A stretch of DNA of 64,000 nucleotides from Nocardia jejuensis NBRC 103114. GTDB taxonomy: Bacteria > Actinomycetota > Actinomycetes > Mycobacteriales > Mycobacteriaceae. The notes below the pieces were generated by a model. That model ran no database searches. It saw nothing but the letters and a program-made list of their open reading frames with translations, and had not been told where the DNA came from. The number at the start of each line of letters is the position of its first letter. Positions within the stretch are counted from its first letter, which is position 1. Location: contig NZ_BDBU01000021.1 of the NCBI RefSeq assembly GCF_001613145.1, positions 99,611-163,610 on the forward strand, read 5' to 3'. Of this stretch, positions 17,107-26,263 are shown piece by piece. The position numbers and the translations under genes are program-made.

Positions 17107-17374
17107 CGTCGTCGTTCGCTCCGATTTTCCGGCCCCAACGAGCTGGGCGCACTGGATGGACCGTGCGTCCCCGGCACGGCTCCACCGGTTATATCGACTC
17201 AGGGTGAACTGAGCACGACATCCGCGCGAAACGATCGCAATTCAAATGAAACGTTCAGGCTCTTCTCAGTGTGAGTTCGAACGCACTGCGACGAACATCT
17301 CCGCAGGGGCGTTCGCACCGGCATTCCGATCGCCGAGGACCGACCCGCGCGCAGCGAGTGATCGGCCCACGCGC
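17107..17374. other. Intergenic region between SDR and deacetylase genes
   Basis: These 268 bp hold the promoter region of the minus-strand deacetylases and the 3' end of the SDR gene. I see no gene, and no strong hairpin or operator. The sequence near 17210-17250 is A+T-richer than its surroundings and is a likely promoter, but no clear hexamers stand out. Confidence 0.45.
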
Positions 17375-18079
17375 TCAGCGAGCGATGGGCCGCAGCACGA
17401 TCTCGGTGGGGTGCGCGTCGCGAGGAGTCTGCACCGCGGTGCGCACCACCCCGGCGACCGTCGTGGCCTCGAGGAATTCGCCCGGGTCGTAGTCGCGTCC
17501 CTCGCCCGCGATGATCTCGCGCTGCATATCGGTGTCGATGCGCCCGGGATGGATGGAGGTGACCCGCAGACTCGGCTCCTCCAGCCGCAGCGCGTCGCCG
17601 AAGGCGCGCAGGCCGAACTTGCTCGCCGCGTACACACCCCAGCCGGGATTGGCGCGCAATCCCGCGCCCGAATTGATCAGCACCACGTGACCGCCGGCGG
17701 CCCGCAGCGCGGGCAGCAACAGCCTGGTGAGTTCCGCGACCGCTATCAGGTTGGCTTCCAAGGTATTCCGCCACTGTGCAACGGACGAATCGGCTATCGT
17801 TCCCAAGTCGGCGATACCGGCGTTATGCACCAGAACATCCAGCCGTTCGACCGACTCCGCCGCGCGGGCCACGGCCGGATAGTCGGTGAGTTCCACCGGC
17901 CACCCGACGGAACCCGGCAGTTCGCTCAGGATCGGCTCCAAGGCCTGCGGCGTGCGCGCGCCGAGCAACAACCGGTGCGTGGGCGCCAACTCCCGTGCGA
18001 TCGCCGCGCCCAGTCCCCGACTGGCTCCGGTGATCAGCGCGGTCGGCTGCACATTGCTGGTCTTCGCGGAATCGGCCAT
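17375..18079 (-). CDS. Short-chain dehydrogenase/reductase
   Basis: The 234-residue classical SDR has the nucleotide-binding TGASRGLG (17-24), NAG (86-88), and the catalytic S137, Y150 and K154 (YxxxK as YAASK). The enzyme reduces or oxidises an unknown carbonyl or alcohol with NAD(P)H. Nothing near it points to a substrate. ATG 18079 begins at the family's usual short N-terminus; a much longer upstream frame is not coding-like. It is divergent from the GH63-type gene. Confidence 0.88.
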   Translation of the reverse strand: MADSAKTSNVQPTALITGASRGLGAAIARELAPTHRLLLGARTPQALEPILSELPGSVGWPVELTDYPAVARAAESVERLDVLVHNAGIADLGTIADSSVAQWRNTLEANLIAVAELTRLLLPALRAAGGHVVLINSGAGLRANPGWGVYAASKFGLRAFGDALRLEEPSLRVTSIHPGRIDTDMQREIIAGEGRDYDPGEFLEATTVAGVVRTAVQTPRDAHPTEIVLRPIAR

Positions 18080-18251
18080 GCGACAACCGTAACCGGGGGA
18101 CCGGATGCGGCGATGCTCCGGGCGAAGCACACCACCGCGTTTCCAGGAGAAGGCGAACAGAGTGCAATCTGGCGACCAGGCACCGTCCACCCGCCACCCC
18201 GTGCAGCCCGCCGCCCGCGCATACCTGCGGGTTCCGGCGCAGAATAGGGCG

Positions 18252-19592
18252 ATGACACAACCGGGTTTCACGCCGACCCAGCTCGCGGCCCGCGCCGCCT
18301 ATCTGCTGCGCGGCAACGACCTGGGCACCATGACCAGCGCCGCGCCCAGACTGTATCCGCACATGTGGAGTTGGGACGCCGCCTTCGTGGCGGTCGGGCT
18401 GGCTCCGCTGAGTGTGGAGCGCGCGACGCTCGAACTGGACACACTGTTATCGGCGCAGTGGCGCAACGGCATGATTCCGCACATCGTGTTCGCGAACGGT
18501 GTCGACGGCTACTTCCCCGGGCCTTCACGCTGGGAATGTCGGCGACTCGCCGCCGACGCGCCGGACGGGCCGGACACTTCCGGAATCACCCAGCCGCCCG
18601 TGCATGCCATTGCGGTGCAACGGATTCTGGATCACTCGCGTCGGCACGGGCGGTCCACCCGCGCGGTGGCCGAGGAGTTCCTGCAGCGCCGCTGGCCGGA
18701 TCTGATGCGCTGGCATCGCTGGCTGGCCTATGCGCGAGATACCAAGCAGCAGGGGCGAATCACGCTCTACCACGGGTGGGAATCCGGGATGGACAATTCC
18801 CCGCGCTGGGATCGCACCTACGCCAACGTGATTCCCGGATCGGATCTGCCGCCGTACGAGCGGGCCGATCTGCAGGTGGTCGGCGACCCCACCCAGCGGC
18901 CCAGCGATCGTGAGTACGACCGGTACCTGTGGCTGGTGGAGCAGATGCGCCGCTGCGGGTACGACGACTACCAACTCGCCTCGACCATGAGCTTCGCGGT
19001 CGAGGACGTGTTCGTGACCGCCATCTTCTCGCTGGCCTGCGATGTGCTGGCCAATATCGGCGAGGACTACAAGCAGCCGCTCGCGGATGTGCGCGAACTG
19101 TACGAGTGGGCCGACTACTTCCGGGCGGGAGTCGTCGCGACCACCGATGCCCGCACCGGCGCGGCCCGCGACTTCGACGTGCGCGCGGACAGGTGGATCG
19201 AGACCGAGACCCTCGCGACCTTCGCGCCACTGCTGAGCGGCGGGCTCCCCCGCGATGCCGAGCGCAGGCTGCTGCGATTGTTCGAAGGGCCGCGCTGGTG
19301 CGGTCACCCGGATCTGCGCTACGCGCTGCCGCCCTCCACCTCGCCGGTGTCCAAGGACTTCCGCTCGCGCGAGTACTGGCGCGGACCGGTCTGGCCGGTG
19401 ATGAGCTGGCTGTTCTCCTGGGTCTTCGCACGTCGAGGGTGGGCGGAACGCTCGTTCATGCTGCGGGCCGAAGGACTGCGGCAGGCCAGCGACGGGACGT
19501 TCGCGGAGTACTACGAGCCGTATACCGGTGAGCCGCTGGGGAGCATGCAGCAATCCTGGACTGCCGCATCCGTTCTGGATTGGCTGGGCTGA
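18252..19592 (+). CDS. Glucosylglycerate hydrolase-like GH63 enzyme
   Basis: The 446-residue protein matches the GH63 glucosylglycerate hydrolases (Ggh) of mycobacteria in length and layout, as an alpha/alpha-barrel enzyme that cleaves glucosylglycerate and mannosylglycerate to sugar and glycerate. WSWDAAF places the general acid at D42, and GTFAEYYEPYTGEPLG places a general base at E419. Other landmarks are the HGWESGMDNSPRWD substrate loop and the C-terminal motif QQSWTAASVLDW. In mycobacteria Ggh releases stored glucosylglycerate after nitrogen starvation; whether it does so here is inferred. No gpgS-type gene is seen nearby. Confidence 0.85.
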   Translation: MTQPGFTPTQLAARAAYLLRGNDLGTMTSAAPRLYPHMWSWDAAFVAVGLAPLSVERATLELDTLLSAQWRNGMIPHIVFANGVDGYFPGPSRWECRRLAADAPDGPDTSGITQPPVHAIAVQRILDHSRRHGRSTRAVAEEFLQRRWPDLMRWHRWLAYARDTKQQGRITLYHGWESGMDNSPRWDRTYANVIPGSDLPPYERADLQVVGDPTQRPSDREYDRYLWLVEQMRRCGYDDYQLASTMSFAVEDVFVTAIFSLACDVLANIGEDYKQPLADVRELYEWADYFRAGVVATTDARTGAARDFDVRADRWIETETLATFAPLLSGGLPRDAERRLLRLFEGPRWCGHPDLRYALPPSTSPVSKDFRSREYWRGPVWPVMSWLFSWVFARRGWAERSFMLRAEGLRQASDGTFAEYYEPYTGEPLGSMQQSWTAASVLDWLG

Positions 19593-19697
19593 CCCGACGC
19601 TGGAGCCCGGGTCGTCCCGGCCCGGCCGATCGGCTCACGTCTCGAGCGACCGAATGTGGGCCGGACGTCGCGAATTCGGGTGTCGGGATGCCGAATG

Positions 19698-19729
19698 TTG
19701 GCTACGCGTCGAATATGAGGCGTAGCTAA
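19698..19729. promoter_or_regulatory. Near-perfect inverted repeat upstream of the GH25 gene
   Basis: Ten-base arms TTGGCTACGC (19698-19707) and GCGTAGCTAA (19720-19729) differ at one position and flank 12 bases. It lies just upstream of the -35 candidate for the muramidase gene, where an activator or repressor could bind. Confidence 0.4.
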
Positions 19730-19732
19730 CAC

Positions 19733-19761
19733 TTGGACAACACGCGGCCGCGTCCTATAGC
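19733..19761 (+). promoter_or_regulatory. Candidate sigma-A type promoter for the GH25 gene
   Basis: TTGGAC at 19733-19738 and TATAGC at 19756-19761 are 17 bp apart. Transcription would start near 19768, leaving a leader of about 27 bases before ATG 19795. Confidence 0.5.
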
Positions 19762-19794
19762 CAAGGTGCGAAAGCCCACATAACGTCCCGGTGC

Positions 19795-20559
19795 ATGGCC
19801 CGACGAAACCGTCTCGCGCTGATGAGCTTTGCGGCGGCCGGCATCCTGACAGCACTGTGCGCCGCGCCCGCGGCGGCCGATGCGACCGGCCCGGACGTGT
19901 CGTCCTGGCAGCACATCGACGGCCGCCTGATCAACTGGTTCGAGGTCCGCGCCTCCGGCAACCATTTCGCCATGGTGAAGGCGACCGAGGGCGTGAACTA
20001 CGTCAACCCGTATTTCGTCCCCGACAGCCTGCTCATGCGCACGGCGGGCGTGGCACGCGGCACCTATCACTACGCGCGCCCGGCCCTGCCGCCCGAACCG
20101 CAGGCCGCGCTCTACGCGGCCGCCGTCCTGGGTCAGAACGGCCCGCTGGACCTGCCGCCGGTGCTGGACCTCGAGGATTCGGGCGGGCTGCCGCCGGGCG
20201 CGCTCATCGACTGGACCCACCGCTACCTCAATGCGGTGCAGGCCCTGACCGGTCGCGCGCCGATCATCTACACCTATCCCAACTTCTGGCGCACGGCCAT
20301 GGCCGACACCGACGAGTTCACCCGCTACCCGCTCTGGATCGCCGACTACCGCGGCAACGAATCCCCCGAGGTTCCCGGCGGCTGGCCCACCTGGACCTTC
20401 TGGCAATACACCGATTCCGGTGCGATCCCCGGCATCGCGGGCGGCACGGATCTCAACGTATACAGCGGAGCCCAAGGCGATTTCGGCCGCTTCGCCAATA
20501 TGCCCAACTTCGGCAGCAGCGCCTCGGCCGTTGACGCCGGAAGCCTGGGCAGCGGCTGA
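19795..20559 (+). CDS. Secreted GH25 muramidase (lysozyme family)
   Basis: The 254-residue protein has a signal peptide of about 28 residues ending in PAAADA. A GH25 barrel follows: PDVSSWQ with D34, VKATEG, YHYARP and the catalytic pair D125 and E127 in PVLDLED. The chain ends with a short Ser/Gly tail. GH25 enzymes hydrolyse the beta-1,4 bond between N-acetylmuramic acid and N-acetylglucosamine in peptidoglycan. Export suggests a role in wall remodelling or competition. It stands alone with its own promoter. Confidence 0.92.
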   Translation: MARRNRLALMSFAAAGILTALCAAPAAADATGPDVSSWQHIDGRLINWFEVRASGNHFAMVKATEGVNYVNPYFVPDSLLMRTAGVARGTYHYARPALPPEPQAALYAAAVLGQNGPLDLPPVLDLEDSGGLPPGALIDWTHRYLNAVQALTGRAPIIYTYPNFWRTAMADTDEFTRYPLWIADYRGNESPEVPGGWPTWTFWQYTDSGAIPGIAGGTDLNVYSGAQGDFGRFANMPNFGSSASAVDAGSLGSG

Positions 20560-20929
20560 TCACCGGCCGCTGTCCCCGGGGGGATGCCGGGGCAAGGCTC
20601 ACGACACCCGATCTTCCCCGGGGTGCCGAAGACCTTCGCACCCGGCATCTCATCACCTCGCCGCCGCGGGTCCGGACGGCCCAGCGCGCCTGATTCGGGA
20701 CCGCGCCGGCCGGCGGTGTGGAGGTTCCGCCGACCGACGCGACCGATACCGAGTGCCGCTCGGGGATGGGCGGCCGACACCCGTCCCGCGAAGTTCACGG
20801 CGGCGGTCTCCCGATTTCACCCTCTTCGGGTGAGCCGCCCACACCCTGCGGTGACCGACGGTGGTGTCCTGGCCGGTCGCCTCGGGGATCGGTTCCGCTG
20901 GACATGCCCGACGAGACAGGGAGAAACCG
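20560..20929. other. 370-bp region with a structured leader before the DUF1254 gene
   Basis: No gene is supported here. The 3' half can fold: TCACCC (20817-20822) pairs with GGGTGA (20828-20833), and outer GGCGG/CCGCC can extend the stem. CACC/GGTG and GACCG/CGGTC pairs follow. It does not match a riboswitch class that I can recognise. A ribosome site (CAGGGAGAAA) precedes ATG 20930. Confidence 0.4.
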
Positions 20930-22258
20930 ATGACCAACGATGAACTATCACTCGTCGCGCACGCCTACCTGTACGGATTCCCGCTCGTGTTCAACCTCGA
21001 CCAGGTCGATCGCTATGTGCGCGAAGGAGTCGGGGCGAATCCGGCGGCACCGTTCAACACCTTCTCCCATGCCCGGACGCTGGCCGGTCCGGCCGACACG
21101 TTCGTCACGATCAACAACGACACCCTGTATTCGATGGGCCAGATCGACCTGTCGGTCGGGCCGGTCGCCCTGCACGTTCCTGACACGGCGGGCCGGTACT
21201 ACGTGCTGCAATTCGTCGATGCCTGGACCGACAACTTCGCCTACGTCGGGCATCGCGCCACCGGCACCGCTGCGGGTGACTTCCTGCTCGTACCACCGGG
21301 GTGGACCGGTCAGGCTCCCGACGGGTTCACCGTCATCACCTTTCCCACCACGATCGCCTCGATCGTGGGCAGGTGGGCTTGCTCCGGCGCCGCGGACCTG
21401 CCCGCGGTGCATGCCTTGCAGGATGCGACGACGTTGACACCGCTGGATCCCGGCGCACGCCCGGTCGGTCTGCCCAGCCCGGACCCTGGCGTCGAGGCGA
21501 GCCTGCTGTTCTGGGAGAAACTGCGGCTGTGGTCGCAAGCGTTTCCACCCGCGCCGCGCGACCGGGAACTCCAGGAATCGTTCGCCCCGATCGGGATCGG
21601 TGACAAGGACTCGCCCTACACCGCGCCGGACGAGCCGACGGCCGCAGCGCTGCGCGAGGGGTTGCGGGCCGGGGAGGAGAACCTCGATACCGCGCTGACC
21701 CACGGGTCGAGCCCCGAAGTCAACGGCTGGAAGCTCACCCTGCACGCCTTCGATTACAACCTGGACTACTTCGAGGTCGGGGCACTCGACGACCCTCGAT
21801 TCCAGATCACCGACCCCACGCGGCGGCTCATCGAACGCGCCGCCGCGGCCAAGGGCGGCCTCTGGGGCAATCACGCCTATGAGGCCGCCTACATCATGAC
21901 CTATGTCGATGATCGGGGTGAACAGCTCACCGGGGCCCGTACTTACACCTTGCGCCTGGATCCCACCCCACCCGTCGGTGCGTTCTGGTCGGTCACCATG
22001 TATTCCGTCCCGGACTTCTATCTGGTCGAGAACCCGATCGACCGCTATTCGATCGGGGACCGCACACCCGGCATCGTCTACGACACCGACGGCTCCCTCA
22101 CACTCACGATCAGCCACACCGCCCCTGTCGACCCGGTCTCCCGCGCGAACTGGCTGCCCGCACCCGACGGAGAATTCCGGCCCGTGCTGCGAATGTACGA
22201 ACCCGCCGAGGCGGTGCTGGAGCAGAACTATCGCGTCGCCCCGATCACTCGAACCTGA
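20930..22258 (+). CDS. DUF1254/DUF1214 domain protein
   Basis: The 442-residue protein has an N-terminal DUF1254 domain (AYLYGFPLVFNLDQVDRY, then NNDTLYSMGQIDLS and GRYYVLQFVDAWTDNFAYVG). The C-terminal DUF1214 domain has GNHAYEAAYIMTYVD, TYTLRL, PPVGAFWSVTMY and YSIGDR. There is no signal peptide, whereas many relatives are exported. The family is common in actinobacteria and proteobacteria and its biochemical role is unknown. It stands alone on the plus strand. Confidence 0.85.
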   Translation: MTNDELSLVAHAYLYGFPLVFNLDQVDRYVREGVGANPAAPFNTFSHARTLAGPADTFVTINNDTLYSMGQIDLSVGPVALHVPDTAGRYYVLQFVDAWTDNFAYVGHRATGTAAGDFLLVPPGWTGQAPDGFTVITFPTTIASIVGRWACSGAADLPAVHALQDATTLTPLDPGARPVGLPSPDPGVEASLLFWEKLRLWSQAFPPAPRDRELQESFAPIGIGDKDSPYTAPDEPTAAALREGLRAGEENLDTALTHGSSPEVNGWKLTLHAFDYNLDYFEVGALDDPRFQITDPTRRLIERAAAAKGGLWGNHAYEAAYIMTYVDDRGEQLTGARTYTLRLDPTPPVGAFWSVTMYSVPDFYLVENPIDRYSIGDRTPGIVYDTDGSLTLTISHTAPVDPVSRANWLPAPDGEFRPVLRMYEPAEAVLEQNYRVAPITRT

Positions 22259-22554
22259 CCAGCTCCGACATCCTCCGCACCAGCTGCCATCGGATCTGTC
22301 GGCACTACCCGGCGCACGCCCGCCGATGCATCGGGCGGAAGAGCTGACCCGTCGCTGACAGGCGAGCTGCCCGCCTGTATCGACCACAGCGCGGCGACAG
22401 AGCAGGCCTTCCGAGGGATACCGCCGGGTGGTTCGTCCGGCCCGGCCGAGGTGACCTTGCGGGCGTTGCCCGTGCCTCTGCTCAGGTCTCCCGGGATACC
22501 CGTCCTGCGTACAGTGAGTCGCTCGAGGATGTGGGTTGAAGCGGATGGAGTGGT

Positions 22555-23892
22555 GTGTACCCCGATGGTGTGCGGGCCGACGGGCTACCGGCAGTGTTGT
22601 CGGATCCGGCTCGGCTGGCGGCGTTGGCGGCCAGCGGCCAGATCGGTAGTGGGCCCGAGCAGGTTTTCGATGATCTGGCGCGCCTGGCCGCGTCGGTGAC
22701 CGGGTGCGCGATCGCCGCGATCACGTTCGTCGGGGACACTCACACCTACTGGAAATCGGTGCCGCACTTGCCGTTCGGCGGGTTCGAGCAGTGGCAGAAC
22801 GCGGTCGGGGACAGTTTCTGCTATTACCCGGTCGGGGTGAACGGGCCGTTCATCGTCGAGGACGCGGCCGAGGATCCGCGCACCGCAGGGCATCCCGCGA
22901 TCGGGCCGTGGGGAGTGGGGGCGTGGGCGGGATTTCCGATCCATAGTCCCGACGGGCTCCCGATCGGAAGCATGTGCGTGATCGACGAGCGGCCACGTTC
23001 GTGGAAAGCCGAGGATCTCGACACCCTCGCGCTCCTGACCCGGGCGGTGTCCAACGAGGTCAATCATCGGGTCTCGCTCGAAACCACCCGCGTCGCACTG
23101 CAAGTCGCCCAGGACGCGCTGGCCGAATCCGCGGAGCTGGCCCGCAGTCTGCAGGAGAGCCTGCTGCCACCGGTATTGCGGCCGGTCCCGGGTGTGGACA
23201 GCGCCGCGCGCTACCTGCCCGCCTCCGGCGGGGCGGCGGTGATGGGTGATTTCTATGATCTGTTCCAGGCCCGCGGGCAGTGGTGGACCGCGGTGCTGGG
23301 AGATGTGTGCGGCAAAGGCACCGAGGCGGCGAAAGTGACAGCGCTGGCGCGCTACACGGTGCGCGCGGACGCCGGGGAGCACCTGTCCCCGGCGGTGGTG
23401 CTCGACCGGCTCAACACCGCGATGCTGACCCAGAACGCGCCCCGGTTCCTCACCGCGGTGCAGGCCACCTTCCGCACCACCGAGGCCGGGGTGGCGGGCC
23501 GGTTGTGTCTGGCCGGGCATCTCCCCGCGTTGGTACGCCGGGCCGACGGCCGAGTCCAGCAGGTCGGGAAAACAGGGACATTGCTGGGGGTGTTCGCCGA
23601 CGCCCGTCTGAGCGACGTGCGTTTCCGGCTCGGCCCCGGGGACCTGCTGCTGCTCTACACCGATGGCGCCTGCGAGGCACGCCCCGACCCGGCCGGCCCG
23701 TCGCCGCGCAAACCGATCTTCGACGAGGACGACCTGGCCCGCGCCCTCGGGGACAGTCACGGTCTCGACGCGGGCGCGACTATCGAACACATCGCCGCGG
23801 TCCTGGCCGAGTACCACGGTGGTTTCGCCAGTGACGACACCGCGCTCCTGGCGATCCGAGCACGTCCACGCCGGTCACCACCGCACCCATAG
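22555..23892 (+). CDS. GAF-domain PP2C/SpoIIE-type serine phosphatase
   Basis: The 445-residue protein has an N-terminal GAF domain (about 25-175; motifs CAIAAITFVGD and GAWAGFPIHSPDGLPIGSMCVID), a helical linker, and a SpoIIE/RsbU phosphatase domain from about 205 (SLQESLLPP, GGAAVMGDFYDLF, LGDVCGKG, LLLLYTDGACEAR, DDTALLAI). The Asp residues in GDFYD, GDVCGKG and the last motif form the metal site. Such proteins dephosphorylate anti-sigma-factor antagonists. No sigma factor or antagonist gene is in the neighbourhood, so the target is elsewhere. GTG 22555 has GGATGGAG five bases upstream. The convergent CheB-like gene ends 46 bp away. Confidence 0.9.
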   Translation: MYPDGVRADGLPAVLSDPARLAALAASGQIGSGPEQVFDDLARLAASVTGCAIAAITFVGDTHTYWKSVPHLPFGGFEQWQNAVGDSFCYYPVGVNGPFIVEDAAEDPRTAGHPAIGPWGVGAWAGFPIHSPDGLPIGSMCVIDERPRSWKAEDLDTLALLTRAVSNEVNHRVSLETTRVALQVAQDALAESAELARSLQESLLPPVLRPVPGVDSAARYLPASGGAAVMGDFYDLFQARGQWWTAVLGDVCGKGTEAAKVTALARYTVRADAGEHLSPAVVLDRLNTAMLTQNAPRFLTAVQATFRTTEAGVAGRLCLAGHLPALVRRADGRVQQVGKTGTLLGVFADARLSDVRFRLGPGDLLLLYTDGACEARPDPAGPSPRKPIFDEDDLARALGDSHGLDAGATIEHIAAVLAEYHGGFASDDTALLAIRARPRRSPPHP

Positions 23893-23938
23893 GCCCGGCA
23901 TCGGGACCGGCTCGAACTCGAGACGGCACGCGTGCCGG

Positions 23939-24535
23939 TCAGGAGTGTGTGGCTATGTGGGCCAGCACGGCGGCGGCGATGTCGGGCAGTGCCAGCACCC
24001 GATCGACCAGCGTGGTGTCGATCGCGGCCCCCGGCATCCCGTAATGAGCGGAGGTGGCCGCGTCCTGGGCGTAGACGGTGCCCTCGCAGTGGGAGATGGC
24101 GCGGATCCCGGCTTGCGCGTCGGTGCCCCTGCCGGTGAGTACGACCGCCAGAGCTCGGGGCCCGCAGGTCACCGCGAGGGTGGCCAGGAGCAGATCGGCC
24201 GAGGGCCGTGCCGGGGGCAGGCGACCGCTGTCGATGAGCCCGACCCGGGCCTCGGAGGTGACCAGCAGATGCCGCGCGTTCGGGGCGATCAGCACGGTGC
24301 CGGCGACCAGCAGGTCACCGTCCTGGGCGTCGCGTACCGGCAGCGCGGTACGCCGATCGAGGATGGCCGCGAGTCCGCTCGGGTATTCCGGGCTCATGTG
24401 CTGTGCCACCAGCACCGCTGCGCCCAGGTCCGCGGGCAGGGGTGCCAGCACCTGCGTGAGCGCGTCCAGGCCTCCGGCGGAGGTCACCAGGGCGACCACG
24501 GGAAAGCGCAGCGGGAAGCGGTCGGTCATCGACAT
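23939..24535 (-). CDS. CheB-type methylesterase domain protein without receiver domain
   Basis: The 198-residue protein is a lone CheB catalytic domain. The triad residues are S19 (TSAGG), H46 (QHM) and D139 (TGRGTDAQAG), and the residues around them match CheB. CheB normally demethylates chemoreceptors, but no receptor or che gene is visible, and lone domains of this type are common in non-motile actinobacteria, where they serve unknown signalling paths. Start at ATG 24535; ATG 24529 is close by. It converges on the SpoIIE-type gene, so the two may be a signalling pair, which is inference. Confidence 0.82.
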   Translation of the reverse strand: MSMTDRFPLRFPVVALVTSAGGLDALTQVLAPLPADLGAAVLVAQHMSPEYPSGLAAILDRRTALPVRDAQDGDLLVAGTVLIAPNARHLLVTSEARVGLIDSGRLPPARPSADLLLATLAVTCGPRALAVVLTGRGTDAQAGIRAISHCEGTVYAQDAATSAHYGMPGAAIDTTLVDRVLALPDIAAAVLAHIATHS

Positions 24536-24691
24536 ACCACGATCATGGCCCTCGCTATCCGCATCGTCCGGGGCGCGGCCACCGGGCGGCGTTTCGACAG
24601 TCCGCCGGTTTGCCGCCATTGCTCGGAACAGCGCCACACCGGACCGCACCGCCACTGGCACGAGCGGTTGCGCGCCACGCATGATCATTCG

Positions 24692-25087
24692 ATGAGCGAC
24701 AAGCACCTGGTCTACTGCCGAATCGAGCGCGATGGCGCGGTCCTGCTGGTGCGCCGCGCGCCCGGCGTCTTCCTGGCCGGGCGCTGGGAACTGCCGGGCG
24801 GTGGCATCGAGCCCGGTGAGCGGCCGGAGCAGGCCGCGGTGCGCGAGGTCGCCGAGGAAACCGGGCTCTCGATCGAGGTCATCGCCGAGCGGTCCGTGTA
24901 CTCCTGGATGGATGTCGCCGGACGGCCCCTGCGGATCCACGCGCGCATCTTCGATGTCACCGAATATGACTGCCGCGCAGTCACTCTCAACCCCGACGAG
25001 CACGACGACCACGCCTGGGTGACTCCCGATCAGGCCGAGGACCTCGACCTCGCCGAACACTTCGCCGACGCCTTCACGAGACGCTGA
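24692..25087 (+). CDS. Nudix hydrolase
   Basis: The 131-residue protein has a complete Nudix box, GxxxxxExxxxxAxxEVxEETG as GGIEPGERPEQAAVREV followed by AEETGL (residues 36-57). Such enzymes hydrolyse nucleotide diphosphate-linked compounds. The substrate is not clear. The start is the ATG in GATGAGCGAC at 24691. The upstream frame through the CheB-like gene is not used. The next 231 bp to the DrrA-type gene hold a SARP-like operator and no other gene. Confidence 0.9.
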   Translation: MSDKHLVYCRIERDGAVLLVRRAPGVFLAGRWELPGGGIEPGERPEQAAVREVAEETGLSIEVIAERSVYSWMDVAGRPLRIHARIFDVTEYDCRAVTLNPDEHDDHAWVTPDQAEDLDLAEHFADAFTRR

Positions 25088-25269
25088 CTCACAACGAGGG
25101 CCGTTGCCACCTTCGGCTTCGGCCAACCGGCCCTCCCGTCAGTGCTCATCGGAGCCGTTCCGATCGGTGGTGCGAACGCCGTGGTCTGCCACTGATTCTC
25201 GGTCGGCAGACAGCTCGACATCCCCGCTGAGCAGCCCCGACACCAACTCCGGAGCTGTGTCAGCGGGCG

Positions 25270-25313
25270 TCAGGTCGGTATCAGGGCGGTATCAGCGGCG
25301 CCCGCGACAGTAG
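25270..25313 (+). promoter_or_regulatory. Three 11-bp-period direct repeats and -10 region before the DrrA-type gene (candidate SARP operator)
   Basis: TCAGGTCGGTA (25270-25280), TCAGGGCGGTA (25281-25291) and TCAGCGGCG (25292-25300) repeat every 11 bp. CAGTAG at 25308-25313 sits where a -10 would be. The A of ATG 25319 is then a likely transcription start, giving a leaderless message. The same arrangement is found at 30352. Confidence 0.7.
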
Positions 25314-25318
25314 TCCCC

Positions 25319-26263
25319 ATGAACAGCACAGCAATCGCGGCTTCCGGACTGCGGAAGGCGTACGGGGACAAGACGGTTCTCGATGGCATCGACCTGAATA
25401 TCGGTACGGGGACGATCTTTTCCCTGCTCGGCCCGAACGGGGCCGGTAAGACCACGACGGTGAACGTGCTGACCACGCTGCTGAAGGCCGACGGCGGCAC
25501 GGCGAGTGTGGCGGGGCACGATATCGCCGCGGACACCAAGGCGGTGCGGGCGGCGATCGGAGTGACCGGTCAGTTCGCGGCGGTGGACGATCTGCTGACG
25601 GGTGCGGAGAACCTGCAGCTGATGGCGGACATCCACCGGTTGCGCGGGGCCGAGGGCAAACGGGTGATCGGCGGGCTGCTCGAGCGCTTCGATCTGCTCG
25701 AGTCCGCGGGCAAGCGGGCCGCGACCTACTCCGGCGGTATGCGCCGCAAACTGGATCTGGCGATGACGCTGGTGACCAAGCCGCGCATCGTCTTCCTGGA
25801 CGAGCCGACCACCGGTCTGGATCCGCGCAGCCGCCGCACCATGTGGGAGATCGTGCGGGAGTTGACGTCCGACGGCGTCACCATCTTCCTCACCACCCAG
25901 TATCTCGAGGAAGCCGATCAGCTGGCGGACCGGATCGCGGTGCTCGACGGGGGTCGCATCGTGGCCGAGGGCACCGCCGAGGAGCTCAAGCGCCAGGTGC
26001 CCGGCAGCCATATCCGGCTCCGGTTCACGACCGCGACCGATCTCGACGCCGCGGCGCGCGTCCTGCCCGAATCCACCCGCGACGACGAGGCCCTGACGCT
26101 GCGAGTGCCCGGCGACGCCGGCTCGAAATCCATTCGCCGCCTGCTGGATCGGCTCGACGAGCACGCCCTGGACGCGGACGAGGTCTCCGTCCACACCCCT
26201 GATCTCGATGATGTCTTCCTTTCCCTGACCGGACACGCCACCACGGAGGTTGTCGCACCATGA
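25319..26263 (+). CDS. DrrA-type ABC exporter ATP-binding protein
   Basis: The 314-residue protein has the Walker A GPNGAGKT (38-45), the family signature YSGGMRRKLDLA, Walker B IVFLDEPTTGLD, and the DrrA-type C-terminal extension of about 75 residues. This class of ATPase drives daunorubicin-resistance-like exporters and other multidrug pumps. It overlaps the permease gene by ATGA and is preceded by SARP-type repeats. Its operon and the divergent DUF4097-P450 operon probably answer to the regulator between them. Confidence 0.93.
   Translation: MNSTAIAASGLRKAYGDKTVLDGIDLNIGTGTIFSLLGPNGAGKTTTVNVLTTLLKADGGTASVAGHDIAADTKAVRAAIGVTGQFAAVDDLLTGAENLQLMADIHRLRGAEGKRVIGGLLERFDLLESAGKRAATYSGGMRRKLDLAMTLVTKPRIVFLDEPTTGLDPRSRRTMWEIVRELTSDGVTIFLTTQYLEEADQLADRIAVLDGGRIVAEGTAEELKRQVPGSHIRLRFTTATDLDAAARVLPESTRDDEALTLRVPGDAGSKSIRRLLDRLDEHALDADEVSVHTPDLDDVFLSLTGHATTEVVAP

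Noticed and set aside
20700..20929. A riboswitch before the DUF1254 gene
   Set aside because: Several short hairpins fold, but none of the conserved loops of a class I know can be found.
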